Source: Motacilla alba alba | Lineage: Eukaryota; Chordata; Aves; Passeriformes; Motacillidae | Assembly: GCF_015832195.1 (NCBI RefSeq) | Contig: NC_052021.1 | Location: 1,364,001-1,428,000 of the forward strand | DNA length: 64,000 bases | Reading direction: 5' to 3' | Shown here: piece after piece, positions 36,907-48,200 of the stretch | Layout of the letters: every line of letters starts with the position of its first letter | Numbering within the stretch: the stretch's first letter is position 1 | Program-made: the position numbers and the translations under genes | Notes under the pieces: model-generated | What the model was told of the DNA's origin: nothing | Database searches by the model: none | The model's input: the letters and a program-made list of their open reading frames with translations, nothing else

Positions 36907-36955
36907 GTCACGTGCCCTGGTTTGTTGTTGCCCGGTCACGTGCCGCGGTCACGTG
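36907..36955 (+). promoter_or_regulatory. SIRT1: Cluster of three GTCACGTG E-boxes
   Basis: Exact GTCACGTG octamers at 36907-36914, 36935-36942 and 36948-36955, all within 115 bp of the SIRT1 ATG. This core suits USF, MYC/MAX, MITF/TFE and CLEAR-type factors. The last two CACGTG cores are 7 bp apart, not the 5 bp of a carbohydrate response element. A FOXO-like TTTGTTG lies between the first two. Confidence 0.7.
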
Positions 36956-37021
36956 GAGCGCGCTGCCCGCGGCGGGCGGGGGGCCGGGCGCGAGGGGGGC
37001 GGCGGCTGCGGCGGCGCCAAG

Positions 37022-37457
37022 ATGGCGGACGGGGACGCTGCGCCGCTCCGCCCGCGCGGCCCCGCCGGCCCCGGCAGCGACGGCGCCGAGCCCGCGGCCA
37101 AGCGGCACCGCCGCGGATCGGGGAGCGCCGCGCCCGCCCCGCGCCCCGACCGCGCCGTGGGGCCGCCGCCCGCGCCCGCCGCCGCCGTGCCCGCGGAGCC
37201 GCCGGGGGAGGCGGCGGCCGCGGCGGCCGATGGCGGCCGGGCGGAGCGGGAGGACGGCGGCGAGGCGGCGGCGGCGCGGAGCGGCGCGGACAGCGGGGCC
37301 GGGCTGCGGGGCCTGCCCCGGGCGGAGCCGCCTCCGCGGCGGGACCAGGGGGAGGGCGCGGAGGCGGCGCCCGGCGAAGACGCGGCGGAGGCGGCCCCGG
37401 GCTGCGGGCGGGCGCAGTGTTCGAACGGGGCGGCCGCGGTGCCGGCCCCGCATCCCG
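37022..37457 (+). CDS. SIRT1: SIRT1 exon 1 (coding part)
   Basis: Starts [18 protein letters not shown] at an ATG in a YY1-like context. It encodes residues 1-145 and the first base of D146, ending CATCCCG|GTGAGG. Codons are almost entirely G/C at third positions, rich in Ala, Gly, Pro and Arg. The long acidic tract I recall near the end of human exon 1 is absent. Such exons are often missing from short-read assemblies. Confidence 0.93.
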
Positions 37458-40400
37458 GTGAGGACCGACCCCTCCCTTCTCCCCTCCCTCCCCTCCTCCG
37501 CGGCTCCCTCCTCCCCGCACGGCGGCGGCCCCGGGTGTCGCTCGGGGCGCGGTGTCACCGGCCGGTCGCGGCGAGCGCGGGCGCCGCGGCCCCGGCCCCG
37601 CACACGCAGCGATCGCCGGCCGGACCGCCCCGGGCCCGCCCGCCAGGCCTTGTGCCGCACGGCAACCGCGGCTCAGCTCTCAGCCCTGAAAACATTTACT
37701 CTGCTGTGTTGCTGGCGACAAGTTATTAAAAATGAAAAATGATAAGCCCGGTTTCCTTTTCATCATCTCTGCCGTGTTAATTATTTTATTTTTGAACCTT
37801 ATAAACTTGCACATAGGCTCAGGAGCAGCAGACTTGACTGTTACTTCAAAGAACTGCAAGTGACAGCCTTGGCTAAGGTTTGAGTGCAGCACAAAACTAA
37901 ACTATGATTTTTCTTAAAAGTTTCTTTTAGATCATACTTGAGGTGTGCTGGTGGGCAGCATCACTGTGAAAGTACCTCACAGTACAAACTGATCAGGTTG
38001 GAGTTGTGTTTTGTTTGAGTTGTTAATTTTAGCTCTTTTTTTTTTTTTTTTTTTTTTAAAGCAGTGTTTTGGAAAAATTCATTAAAATGTATCACACACT
38101 GCATTCTGCCAGTACAGTCTTCACATTTTATCGTGGAATGCAGTTAAAGATACTTTAACTCGTGAGTAAAACTCTGCAGAAACTTTTTGTTGTTGTAAAA
38201 GCAGTCTAAAAGGAACAGGTATAAAATAAAGCTGGAACAGCGTCAGTATTTAAAAACTCTGTTGGAACAGCTCCGAGCAAAGCCTGTGATCTCTTAGCAG
38301 TGCCTTACACGAAGCCTTTTGCTCAGGTCCCTCCAAGCCTCAGGCGTGTTTTGCTGTGGCTGGCTTAGTTCTGGCCAGCATTACCCCCTCTTGTCCTTTG
38401 AGGAATACTACTCAGGGAGTGTTACAGTTTAAACTGTTACTTTATCCTGCTTGTATCTGTCACTGTTTCCTAAATCACAGGCTCTGTGGCCTGTGTGTGA
38501 GGAGCCTTTCACAATGTAAGCTTTGCTTCTTGATACAGAAGCCAGCCATAAAGGTTTCTCGAGTTATACTTGCACCTCGGAGTTACTGATGTGTCCTAAT
38601 GCACTTTTTCCTTCTCCAAAATTCTCAATATCTTCACTGACTTAATGCATAACGAGATGGAACTGAAATGCTGTAAATAAATAGATTAATAATAGTAATG
38701 TCCGTGAGCACCTGTGGCCTCAGAAGAACAAGACGGCAAGAACCAACAACAAATTTCTGTCATGGATCTCTTTCTTTTCTAATCAAAAATAAAGTATTTA
38801 TGCCAGCAAGGAGAAGGACTTGAAGAAGAACACAACCTCTGAATAAAAAATGATGGTGTTTTGTGGTGTTCTTTATTTGAGAATCAAGTGGAATAACAGC
38901 TAAAATAGTGCAGGGGGTTCTTCAGATAAGAGACTGAGAACTACCTTAGTGATTCTTTGCTTTACAGAGCACGACTGAAATTTGTTCTTTGTTCATATCT
39001 TAGATTTTCAACAACTGAATCTACAGGTGCTGAGGCTATTTCTAATAATGCCAGTAAAAAAGGTTGAGTAGTCTAAGTTCCAACAAGCTGCTCAGGTTGG
39101 AGTTCAGATTTCCCCTTCAGTGTGAGCTCAGTAACACAAGTGCCTCGTTCTGCCCTGGGCTCATTCGTGGAGCTCTGAGATGGAGTTAGATTGAGTTACT
39201 CTGGCTTGAGGCCACGGGCTCAGCTGAGCTGACTGGCACCAGACCCAGCTGCAGGGCCAGATGGATGAGAGAAACTCAGTGAAAGTGGTTCGGGGCAGCA
39301 TGTTCTGTGTCACAGCTGAAATATCATAAATTGTGTATGTGGTCAGCAAATGCAGCTGAGCTGCAAGGTAACATCCTCACCAAATCCTGTGAATTCGTTG
39401 TAGCAAATGTGCACTTGTGGGTTTCTTTCAAAATGCTGTTAAAATGCTCTTAAAACCTAGTCAAAGATCTGTCTGCAATGGTGACATGTTTTCATTTCAC
39501 CCAGTTTTTCAGTGAGATGAATACAGTGAGAATTGTAAGGGAAAGACATTTTTAATTATACTTCTAAAAGATTTGGATTTTTTTCTGTGGTGGAATATCC
39601 ATAATGCCCAACACTTCAGAGGATGAGGTTTTACCAAGGTCAGCATGCAGTCCCCTGAAGCCCAGCATCAAGGCAGCAAACCCTGCAGTAAATCTGCCAA
39701 CAGCTTGGAAGTATATCTATAAATGTGAAGAAAAATAGACATTTTCTGTGCCTAGGTGACAAAACTGCTGATTGAGCATGTGATTTTTGTTTTTGTGATC
39801 ACTTTGGAGATACACTGTACCCTTGGGCTGGAGTGTAACCCCCTGGTTGTGCTGTCTTGCAGATAACTTCCTCCTCAGCGATGAAATCATAGCCAATGGC
39901 TTTCACTCCTGTGACAGTGATGAAGAAGACAGAGCCTCACATGCAAGCTCCAGTGACTGGACCCCAAGACCACGTATAGGTAGAAGCCTGGATGCACTTT
40001 GCCTTTAAACCATCACTTAATCCTCCCCAGCATTCAAATTATTTTTCCTGTTGCAAAAATATTGGCAGTTAGTGCTTCTGAACAGCTTAGAGGTGTTGGC
40101 TGTATTCTGTATGTTATTTAAGGAGTTTAGAAATGAACCCCTTGAAACTTGCTGTATTTTGATTAAAATTGTCAGTGTCTTATTTTTTTCTTGAATAGAA
40201 ATCCTGCCACAATCCCTACTAAAAGCATACACACAGGTTCACTAAATTAGACTAATTTATGGCATATTTCTATAGCCTGCCTACTTAGTATGTATTCTCT
40301 TAAGGTTCAAGAAGATGATCCCTGTATGGTTTTAGGACAGTGAGCCCTCATCTTGAGTATTTTTTGGAAAGATTGATTTAATGGCTTGAGGAGGTAATGT

Positions 40401-42241
40401 TTGAAATAATTCATGTTAGATGACCAAAAAACCAACAAGAATCCATGGATTTCTGGGCTCCATGTATCTGTGTAGAGTGATGGTTTATAATACCACTGGA
40501 AAGTATATGCATGTTTGTTGTTTGTTTGTTTTTGTTTTGTTTTCAGCTTCTTCCTGTAAATACCAAATGTTGGGAAAGTACAGAGGGAGACACACTGCGA
40601 AAATCCTGTTACACCTCTAAAAGAGGTTAAGTTTGCTGCAAACTGGGATTTTTACTTGACTGACTTTCTATGAAATCCTTCATGGGTTAACATGAAATAA
40701 TGATAAATAAATAAAATGTCCAGCTCTCACTTCAGAGTTTAGACCAAAATACAGGGGGTTTGATGAATAGAGCATTAAATGGGATTCATGAAATTGTACT
40801 AGCAAGCATTAATAAATAGAAGAATAACCATGATCATCTGCAGTACCTGATTCTGTTTTAAATATCTGTATTTTTTAATTTTCTTAGGTCCCTACACTTT
40901 TGTTCAGCAGCATCTCATGTTAGGTACAGACCCACGGACGATTCTGAAGGACCTGCTACCAGAAACGATCCCCCCACCTGAACTGGATGACATGACTCTG
41001 TGGCAAATCGTGATAAACATCCTTTCAGAGCCACCAAAAAGGAAGAAGAGGAAAGATATTAACACCATTGATGATGCTGTGAAGCTTTTGCAGGAGTGCA
41101 AGAAGATTATGGTCTTGACTGGAGCTGGGGTAGGTGTTGCTGCAACGCCGGTGTGAAAACGCGGAGCCAGGTTGGTTCAGTGCTTCAGTACAGCATGCAG
41201 GGATGGATGGGAGCAAGTCACTGTGCTGGGGGGAAGAGTCCAGCCCACTGCAAGGACTGCAGCTTCCAGTGGGGATTACACCATCTCTCCTCAGAACAAA
41301 ATATTATTAGACATAGAAACTTGTAAAAACAGCTGCTCCCATGCAAAACAGTTACAGAATAAGAACACTGTATCTGTCCAGAACTTCTACCCTAGTCTTC
41401 AGACAAAGGGAATGGCTTCTGTAAACAAAATCCCAGTGGATCTCTTAAAACCCCAGATGGAGCTTGAGGGACTAGAAGAATAGGATTAGAAAAGAAAAGA
41501 GTTGGGGAGCAGAGGAGGAGGAGGATGATCATAGGAGCAGTTTGATCAGATTTCAGCAGACTGAATGTGACTTTCAGCACATGGTGCTCTGTGATGGAAA
41601 GCTACTCACTGACTAAAGAACATTCCTGAACTGCTGCACATTTGCAGCTCTGTACCTGTGCACCAGATCATTTCTTGCTTCTGTTGTTCACACACAGATG
41701 GTGTGACACGATTCAGAGCAGATGAGTAATTCAAATCAGCTTTTAGAAGAGCACTGCTGCTCCCAGTCTTGCTCTTTCCATACTTGCATACACCTGTTTC
41801 TCCTCCTCTTCCCATGCTATTTTGTGGTAATCTCAGACAATGATTTCAGTCCTTATTGACTACTACAATGCTTTGATAAGCAATATTTATCAATAAACAA
41901 CTTATATCGAAAGGGGTTTATTCTTCAGAAGTAAGAATACATATTTTTTAAAAGCAGGACTGTTCTATTACCGTGTTAGCACGTAGAAAAAATTTAAAAT
42001 ATCAACCACCATATCTAAGCCTGACTTGGCAGATCAGTGAACAAGTAATAATTAAATTTAATGCAATAATGCTCTAAATTTTTGTTCACATCTTACAGAA
42101 CTTCCAGTGGTAAAAGCAAGTTCTGGTATCCTGTTACTACCTGTGCAAACTGTACTAAAGGGATTTTTGTCCACTTGTCAAATTTTGTTTCTGTGCTGTT
42201 TCTCCTGATTGTGATTTGGGAATTGTTATATCAGACCAAAA

Positions 42242-42273
<32 letters not shown>

Positions 42274-45200
42274 AAAGGAAAAAAAAAAGAAAAATAAATA
42301 CAGAGAACCCAGACTGGTTTTGTTCTTAATGTTTCTGAGCACTGAGCATACAGAAATGTGGTTTCCCAGAGCAACACTTTATGGTCCAATATGCACTTTC
42401 ACTTATTTCAGATTGCAAAAATATATTTCAGGTGTCAGTGTCTTGTGGAATACCTGACTTTAGATCCAGAGATGGCATCTATGCACGCCTTGCTGTAGAC
42501 TTCCCAGACCTTCCAGACCCTCAAGCAATGTTTGATATAGAATACTTCAGAAAGGATCCCAGGCCGTTTTTTAAGTTTGCAAAGGTATGGTTTTCCAGCA
42601 GTTCTTGTCTTGGTCAGTAAAGACAGATGACAATATTAAAATGCATAACTTAGATAAAAACTAGAAACTGTTCAGCAACATTCTCTCTCTTTTTAAAGCT
42701 TATTTTACTGTTCCTGTTGTAAGTTCAAGATATAAACAACCATTTCAGATGGTTGAAAAAGATCTCAGTGATATTATCAGTATCAAAAGCAGCGATTATA
42801 TCTCTTAGACAAGAAGGAATTGTAGAAACTGTAGACATATGGAGAAACAACAAAAAAAAACCCAAAACCAAACCCAATTGCATTTAATCTTCAATTTCCT
42901 TGGGACCAAAAAGAAATCAAACCCAAGACATAAGAATTTCTACAGGACCAGTAAGGACGTGTGAAAATCAATCACCACTGGTTGTGCTCATTCTTTCTTC
43001 CATTTGCTCACAATTCATACTACTGGTCTGTCCTGTTACAAAGATTGGAAAAGAAAACCCAATGCATTCTTTTTCTGCTTGGCTTTCTCTGACAGCCTCC
43101 TATCCAGATACTAAAAATTTTGATGCTCATTAGTATACTCAGTTCCTTTGGGTTTTAATATTAAAAAAACACCACCCCCACAAACAAAAACCCACCCCAA
43201 ACCAAAAACCACCACAGCAAGCAAAAAAATCAACTTACTTGAAACCTGTCTACACACAGGTTTTACCAGAAAAGTCCGAATCTAATTCAGCTGATGCGTT
43301 TTACTTTTCTGCTTTTTCACTCCTCCTTTTCTGTCCATCAGAATACGTGTTTCCAGGAACAAATATTGAGGTCACGTGACACTTAACAAAGGAGAGAAAG
43401 CTTTCTTATTTCATAATTCTCAAAACCAGAAAAAGATCTGAACATTGATTTTATGCTGTGTAAAACCAAAATCCCAGCTTGCAGGGAGCAGTTCCTCCTG
43501 CCATGCTGAGGAGCTGAGCAGTGGGAAAAGGAGCTGGATGCCAGGGCAGTGGCCAAGGGCACAGGGAGGGACCAGGGTAAGGGGCTCTGGCATGGCTGGG
43601 GACAGTGCCCAGCTCAGGTGAAGACTCTGTATCCACTTCCACTGTCTAACGTGCTTCTGAATTCCCCAGGAAATCTACCCAGGACAGTTCCAGCCATCTC
43701 TCTGTCACAAGTTCATCGCTTTGATGGATAAAGAAGGAAAACTCCTTCGCAACTACACTCAGAACATAGACACACTGGAACAGGTGGCAGGAATCCAAAG
43801 GATAATACAGTGTCATGGTTAGTGGCTTTAGTTTCACTTATTTTCCCTGTGGGAATTCTTACTGGTGCACGTGGCAAGGTAATCACTGTTGGAATTAAAC
43901 TTTCTTTCCTTGAATTCCTGTCTCTTGCCAACAAATACTTTGATTTTTAAATGCTGAAGTTTTGTTTTAGACAGCTTACATATTTAAATCAGAAGTGTTT
44001 CAAGTAGGAATAACTCCTTTCAGGAATTGAGCTTGATGAAGGGTCTGTGCATCAGTGAAGATCCACACCCTGTTGGCACAAGCTTAGACTCTAACTTCTA
44101 AAATGCATTTGGTGCTTCTTGATCTGTGTGACAACATAACATGGAAACCAGTCTTGCCACAGGTCCCTCTCACTGCCCATCAGCGGAATGGGTCTCTGGG
44201 TGTTATCTGACTCAATTATTGAGGTTATATTCCACTGAAATCTGAAAATATCCTGACACTTCAGTGACTCCACCTCATGTATAAAACATTGAGGATTAAT
44301 CACCAGTTCAGTTGAACTGAAGATCATCTTGTTACACTTTCAGTGTCATACAGATTCTGTAATTATGAGGCCTAATTAAGTGGAATTGCTTTAATTGCTT
44401 GATACGCTTTCCATTTCCAAGGACTTGCATATGTCAAGCTGAAAGTCCAAGGATTAATTTTCAAGAAAAGTATTCAAAAATTAGTTCTTAAATGCATGTT
44501 TGGATCATTTAGTAAACTGCAGACACATAAATCATCTAAAAGCAGCACTGGAATGTTTGTAAGGCCCATCCATCTAATTGCACCTTTGCCAGGGGCCAGA
44601 TGCACGTGGTTTCCATACCTACAAAGCTTAGCTCGGTGCCAGATCCGTGGGGTTTGGTTCTCCAGGCAGAGCAAGCACAGTGCTCTGAACGAGGCCAAGC
44701 AGCACACAGCAGCATCTGCCAGTCAGCTCCCCAGCCCCAGTGCTGGTTTCCATCTGTGCTTAGTGTGCCGCACCTTTTCTTTTGGTTGGCATTTCATCTG
44801 AGGCATTTATCACAAACCTCTTACCTGGCTGGGTTTTTGCACATCACTGCTGTGCTCAAGCTCCCCATTTTTCCAGTTGCACGCTGCAGGGATGGGATCA
44901 CAGACCACCTTTAGTGTATGTCCTGTACAGGTGATTCTGAATGACACATTCTTTGAAAGCATGTGCACTTGGAGATTTTGAGGCCTTTGGAAATTAGCAA
45001 AGGTTGTTTTGAGCCGATCAAGCTTTATCTGACCAACAGCTGCTGCTCTTTAGCAAATGGTTGTTGCCTAACAATGGTGGCTGGAGAGAAACCAAAACTC
45101 TTCTGTGGGGGTTCACGCTGCTGTACTCACTCTGCTTTTTCCTGAGACTGGGGCAATGGCAAGCAGTTAACAAAGAACCTTGCAGTGATTTGGGGAGTTC

Positions 45201-48200
45201 TTATGGAACCTTCAGATCCATCTGTCACTGAAGACCTACAGTACAGTTCCTCCTATGAGAGCTGTGGTGTCTGAGATGCATTTTGCTGTATTTAAAATGG
45301 CTCTTGCATTCAAGAATGCATCTGGAATTAGATTGTACTCCTTGCCATTGCTGGAGCTGAGTCAGCAGAGGCCGTGGCCTGGGAATGGCTCATGCATGGG
45401 CACCAAACTTCTGCTGGTGAAGAGTAATTCACATGGTAAGAGTTGCAGAGAAGTGCAGCAGATGCCTCTGAGTTGGGTCTGCGAGCCTGACAGAAGTCCC
45501 TAACGTGCTGTATGAAGCTCTGATTTATTACTATCAGCTAATTAGAGTGAGCAAATAACTGTCATACCTCCTCACGCTGGGGGAGCTGCAGTGCTGAGCT
45601 GCCAGTTGCTCACAGATTATCTGCTCCAGGTTTTTCCATGCTTTCACTCTCTTTGTCTTACCCAGATACAATACCCTGAAAGCATATTGTCTTTACTAAT
45701 GCATTTCCTTAGCTATTCTGTGCTACAGTGTGTGGAGCTGCTGTGGGTTCCTGTGCTGCTGCTGCTGTTTGCAGCACCACTGTTGTGTAACGAGAAGGGC
45801 AGTTTCTGTTCTCTGCTCCTTGTCTGTGCTTGCACAGGTCAGGGGAATGAGAGGACACAGAATCATTTGTGTTGACATGCATGTGCTATATGGCTACTTC
45901 TAAAACAAGATTTCTGCTGACTAACACCTAGAACAACAACAACTTCTAGTATTACAAGGATCTCAATTTTACATTACCTTTTTTAATGCCTGATTTCTGT
46001 AGCACTGCAACATAACAGCCTTTTTGTCAAAACAGCTTGGGCATAAGACCAAATCTGAATGACTAAAAATCCTGATGCTACCATACGGGTTTTTCCCCTC
46101 AGGTTCCTTTGCAACAGCTTCCTGCCTGATCTGTAAATACAAAGTTGATTGTGAAGTTGTTCGAGGAGATATTTTCAATCAGGTAAAAATCTACTTTAAT
46201 TCACTGCAGCTTTCTAATAGTAATTATCTCAAAAACACCCCAAACCAAATCCTGAACCATCATACTGGGATTGCTTACAAGATCTGCTTTTAAAAGCCTC
46301 CATATCTCTGCATGTATTTCAAAGAAGTGCCTCTCTGTATTTTAGCATTTCCTCTGGTATTTAGAAGTATACTCAAATACCATACTGCAAAAATTAGGTA
46401 ATGGCAAAAATCAGAACAAAACCTTAAGAGTCCATTTTTTGTGGCTCCTCTGATAAAAAGTAGAGGTTAAATGGTAATCAGAAAGTTGGATTTGTACCTG
46501 GTTTGTGTTGATTTGAATTTAGAGTCACACTGAGAAAGCATTCTTAGCCATTTATAACACTGGATGCTCTTTGAGCATCTTTCTGTATTAAAAATGTGTT
46601 TCAAACAGCAGCTGATACACGGAGAAACTGCTAACCACAGAGCAGGCTAGAGCAAGGATCAGATGGGATGTTGGTGTTCGTAGGACTCCTGAACTATTCC
46701 ATGTTCCAAACTCCCCATGTCTGGCTGTCAAGTGACTTGGGACCAAGGCAGGAGTTGGTTCTGCTCTGTCAGAACAGATGAACCTTTGACTTGGAGAGAC
46801 CCTCTCTGCCTTTGCTCTTCTTCCCCTTCTTTTGAAGGAACAGAGGTGATGATTCTGTGATCAAAAAGATCTTGTTTATGCAAATGAAAGGGGACTCTTA
46901 CTTCAGGTTCATTGGTTTTTTTGATAAATGCTTCAGAGTCCACAGTTGCAACTTGAGATGAGGAACATGGAAGGGATGTAAATCCTTCAGGAATTACATT
47001 TGAAATGGAATTTAGTGAAAGCCTTTCAGAAGAGATGTTTGAGTTAAAGCTTTAAGAAATGTGAATCTCTTAAGCCTGAAGCCTTGTAACACTGAATTAC
47101 TGAATGTGAAATTTGGTTTACTATGCTATGAAGAATATTATTTTTAAGAACATCCTACAGATATTTTTTTGCTCCTTTACCTCCAGAGCCAGCTGGCTGG
47201 AGTTAGATTTTCTCTTTCTAATATATAAAGATCTGAGGGGAAAGTTCATTCTAGCCATCTGCTCCTTTTTGGGGAATCCTTTAGTTGGTTTCCCTTGACT
47301 ATGGGTGCTTTCTTGCTTGGGTGCAGGGTGAAGGTTTCCATCACACCAGTTCCTAGCTCTTGTGCCAAATTGCTTCTTATCCCACAAGGCATCCATCCCA
47401 AAAGGCTTTTCTTTGTTCAAACACTTTTAATTTTTGGGAAAGATCATTTGACACTAGAGGAAGGCCTTCTACTTGTGATATTTTCTAATTTAGAGTATTG
47501 ACTTCTGTCCCACTGCAGGCATCCATAAAATTAATTCTTTCATTTAAACTTTCAACATTCTATATTATTTTTTTCTGCAGCTGTTCTCTGTACAGTAGGG
47601 ACTTGTTATGCATTTAAATGTCAGTTTTCGGGTATTTTTCTATTCCAATAGGTAATGTACGTATCTTTACACCTTTACAGCTCTAATTTGTAGCTTGTGA
47701 TGGTTTCTGTATGATTGCAGTTCCTTGGATTTATTATGAAGTCTTATATTTTAAAACTACAGCTGAAAAGACTTGAACTATTAGAAGGAAATTGCTCAGT
47801 ATTGTCTGTAGATCTATCACTCACCTTCTTGTTTTTCCTCTCTTTTTAAAAGTCTTTAGATAGGAAAGAGTTGAAAGAGGTCCCAAAGATCAGTAAACTC
47901 CCTGGCTCAGGAAAAAAAAGGGAATCTACTTCTGCACAAATCTAACTAGTGGCCACTTTTGTTAGTGAAGCCGGAATCTCCTCTATTTCTGGAGGACTTA
48001 GAAAAGTTTAAAATGGAGACCAAGCAAGTTCTGGCCTCTGTTCTTGTTCTGTATGCTCTTAGCCAGCTGCCTGCCACAGTGCCCTGTAGCTTTGTGGGTG
48101 CAACACCATGTAACCTTTTGGAGGAGAGGAGAAACTGCACGTAAAGTTCTACAAAAGACTCTTGGATTAGGACAGGGTTTGTATCAGATCTTTAACTGGA

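Larger units (their letters stand above)
36381..37700. promoter_or_regulatory. SIRT1: SIRT1 promoter CpG island
   Basis: CpG-dense for about 1.3 kb, spanning promoter, 5' UTR and exon 1. Visible elements: nine GGG runs at 36786-36832, three GTCACGTG E-boxes at 36907-36955, and a YY1-type AAGATGGCGG overlapping the start codon (37019-37028). No TATA box is seen. Long open frames on both strands here, up to 276 codons, are shadows of stop-poor GC-rich DNA. Confidence 0.8.

Noticed and set aside
36937..36955. Carbohydrate response element (two E-boxes 5 bp apart) for ChREBP at SIRT1
   Set aside because: The two CACGTG cores are separated by 7 bp, not 5, so the classical element is not met.
36908..37742. 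Very long open frames on both strands (up to 276 codons) over SIRT1 exon 1
   Set aside because: Only the frame beginning MADGDAAP at 37022 continues in phase into exon 2. The others are shadows of stop-poor GC-rich sequence.
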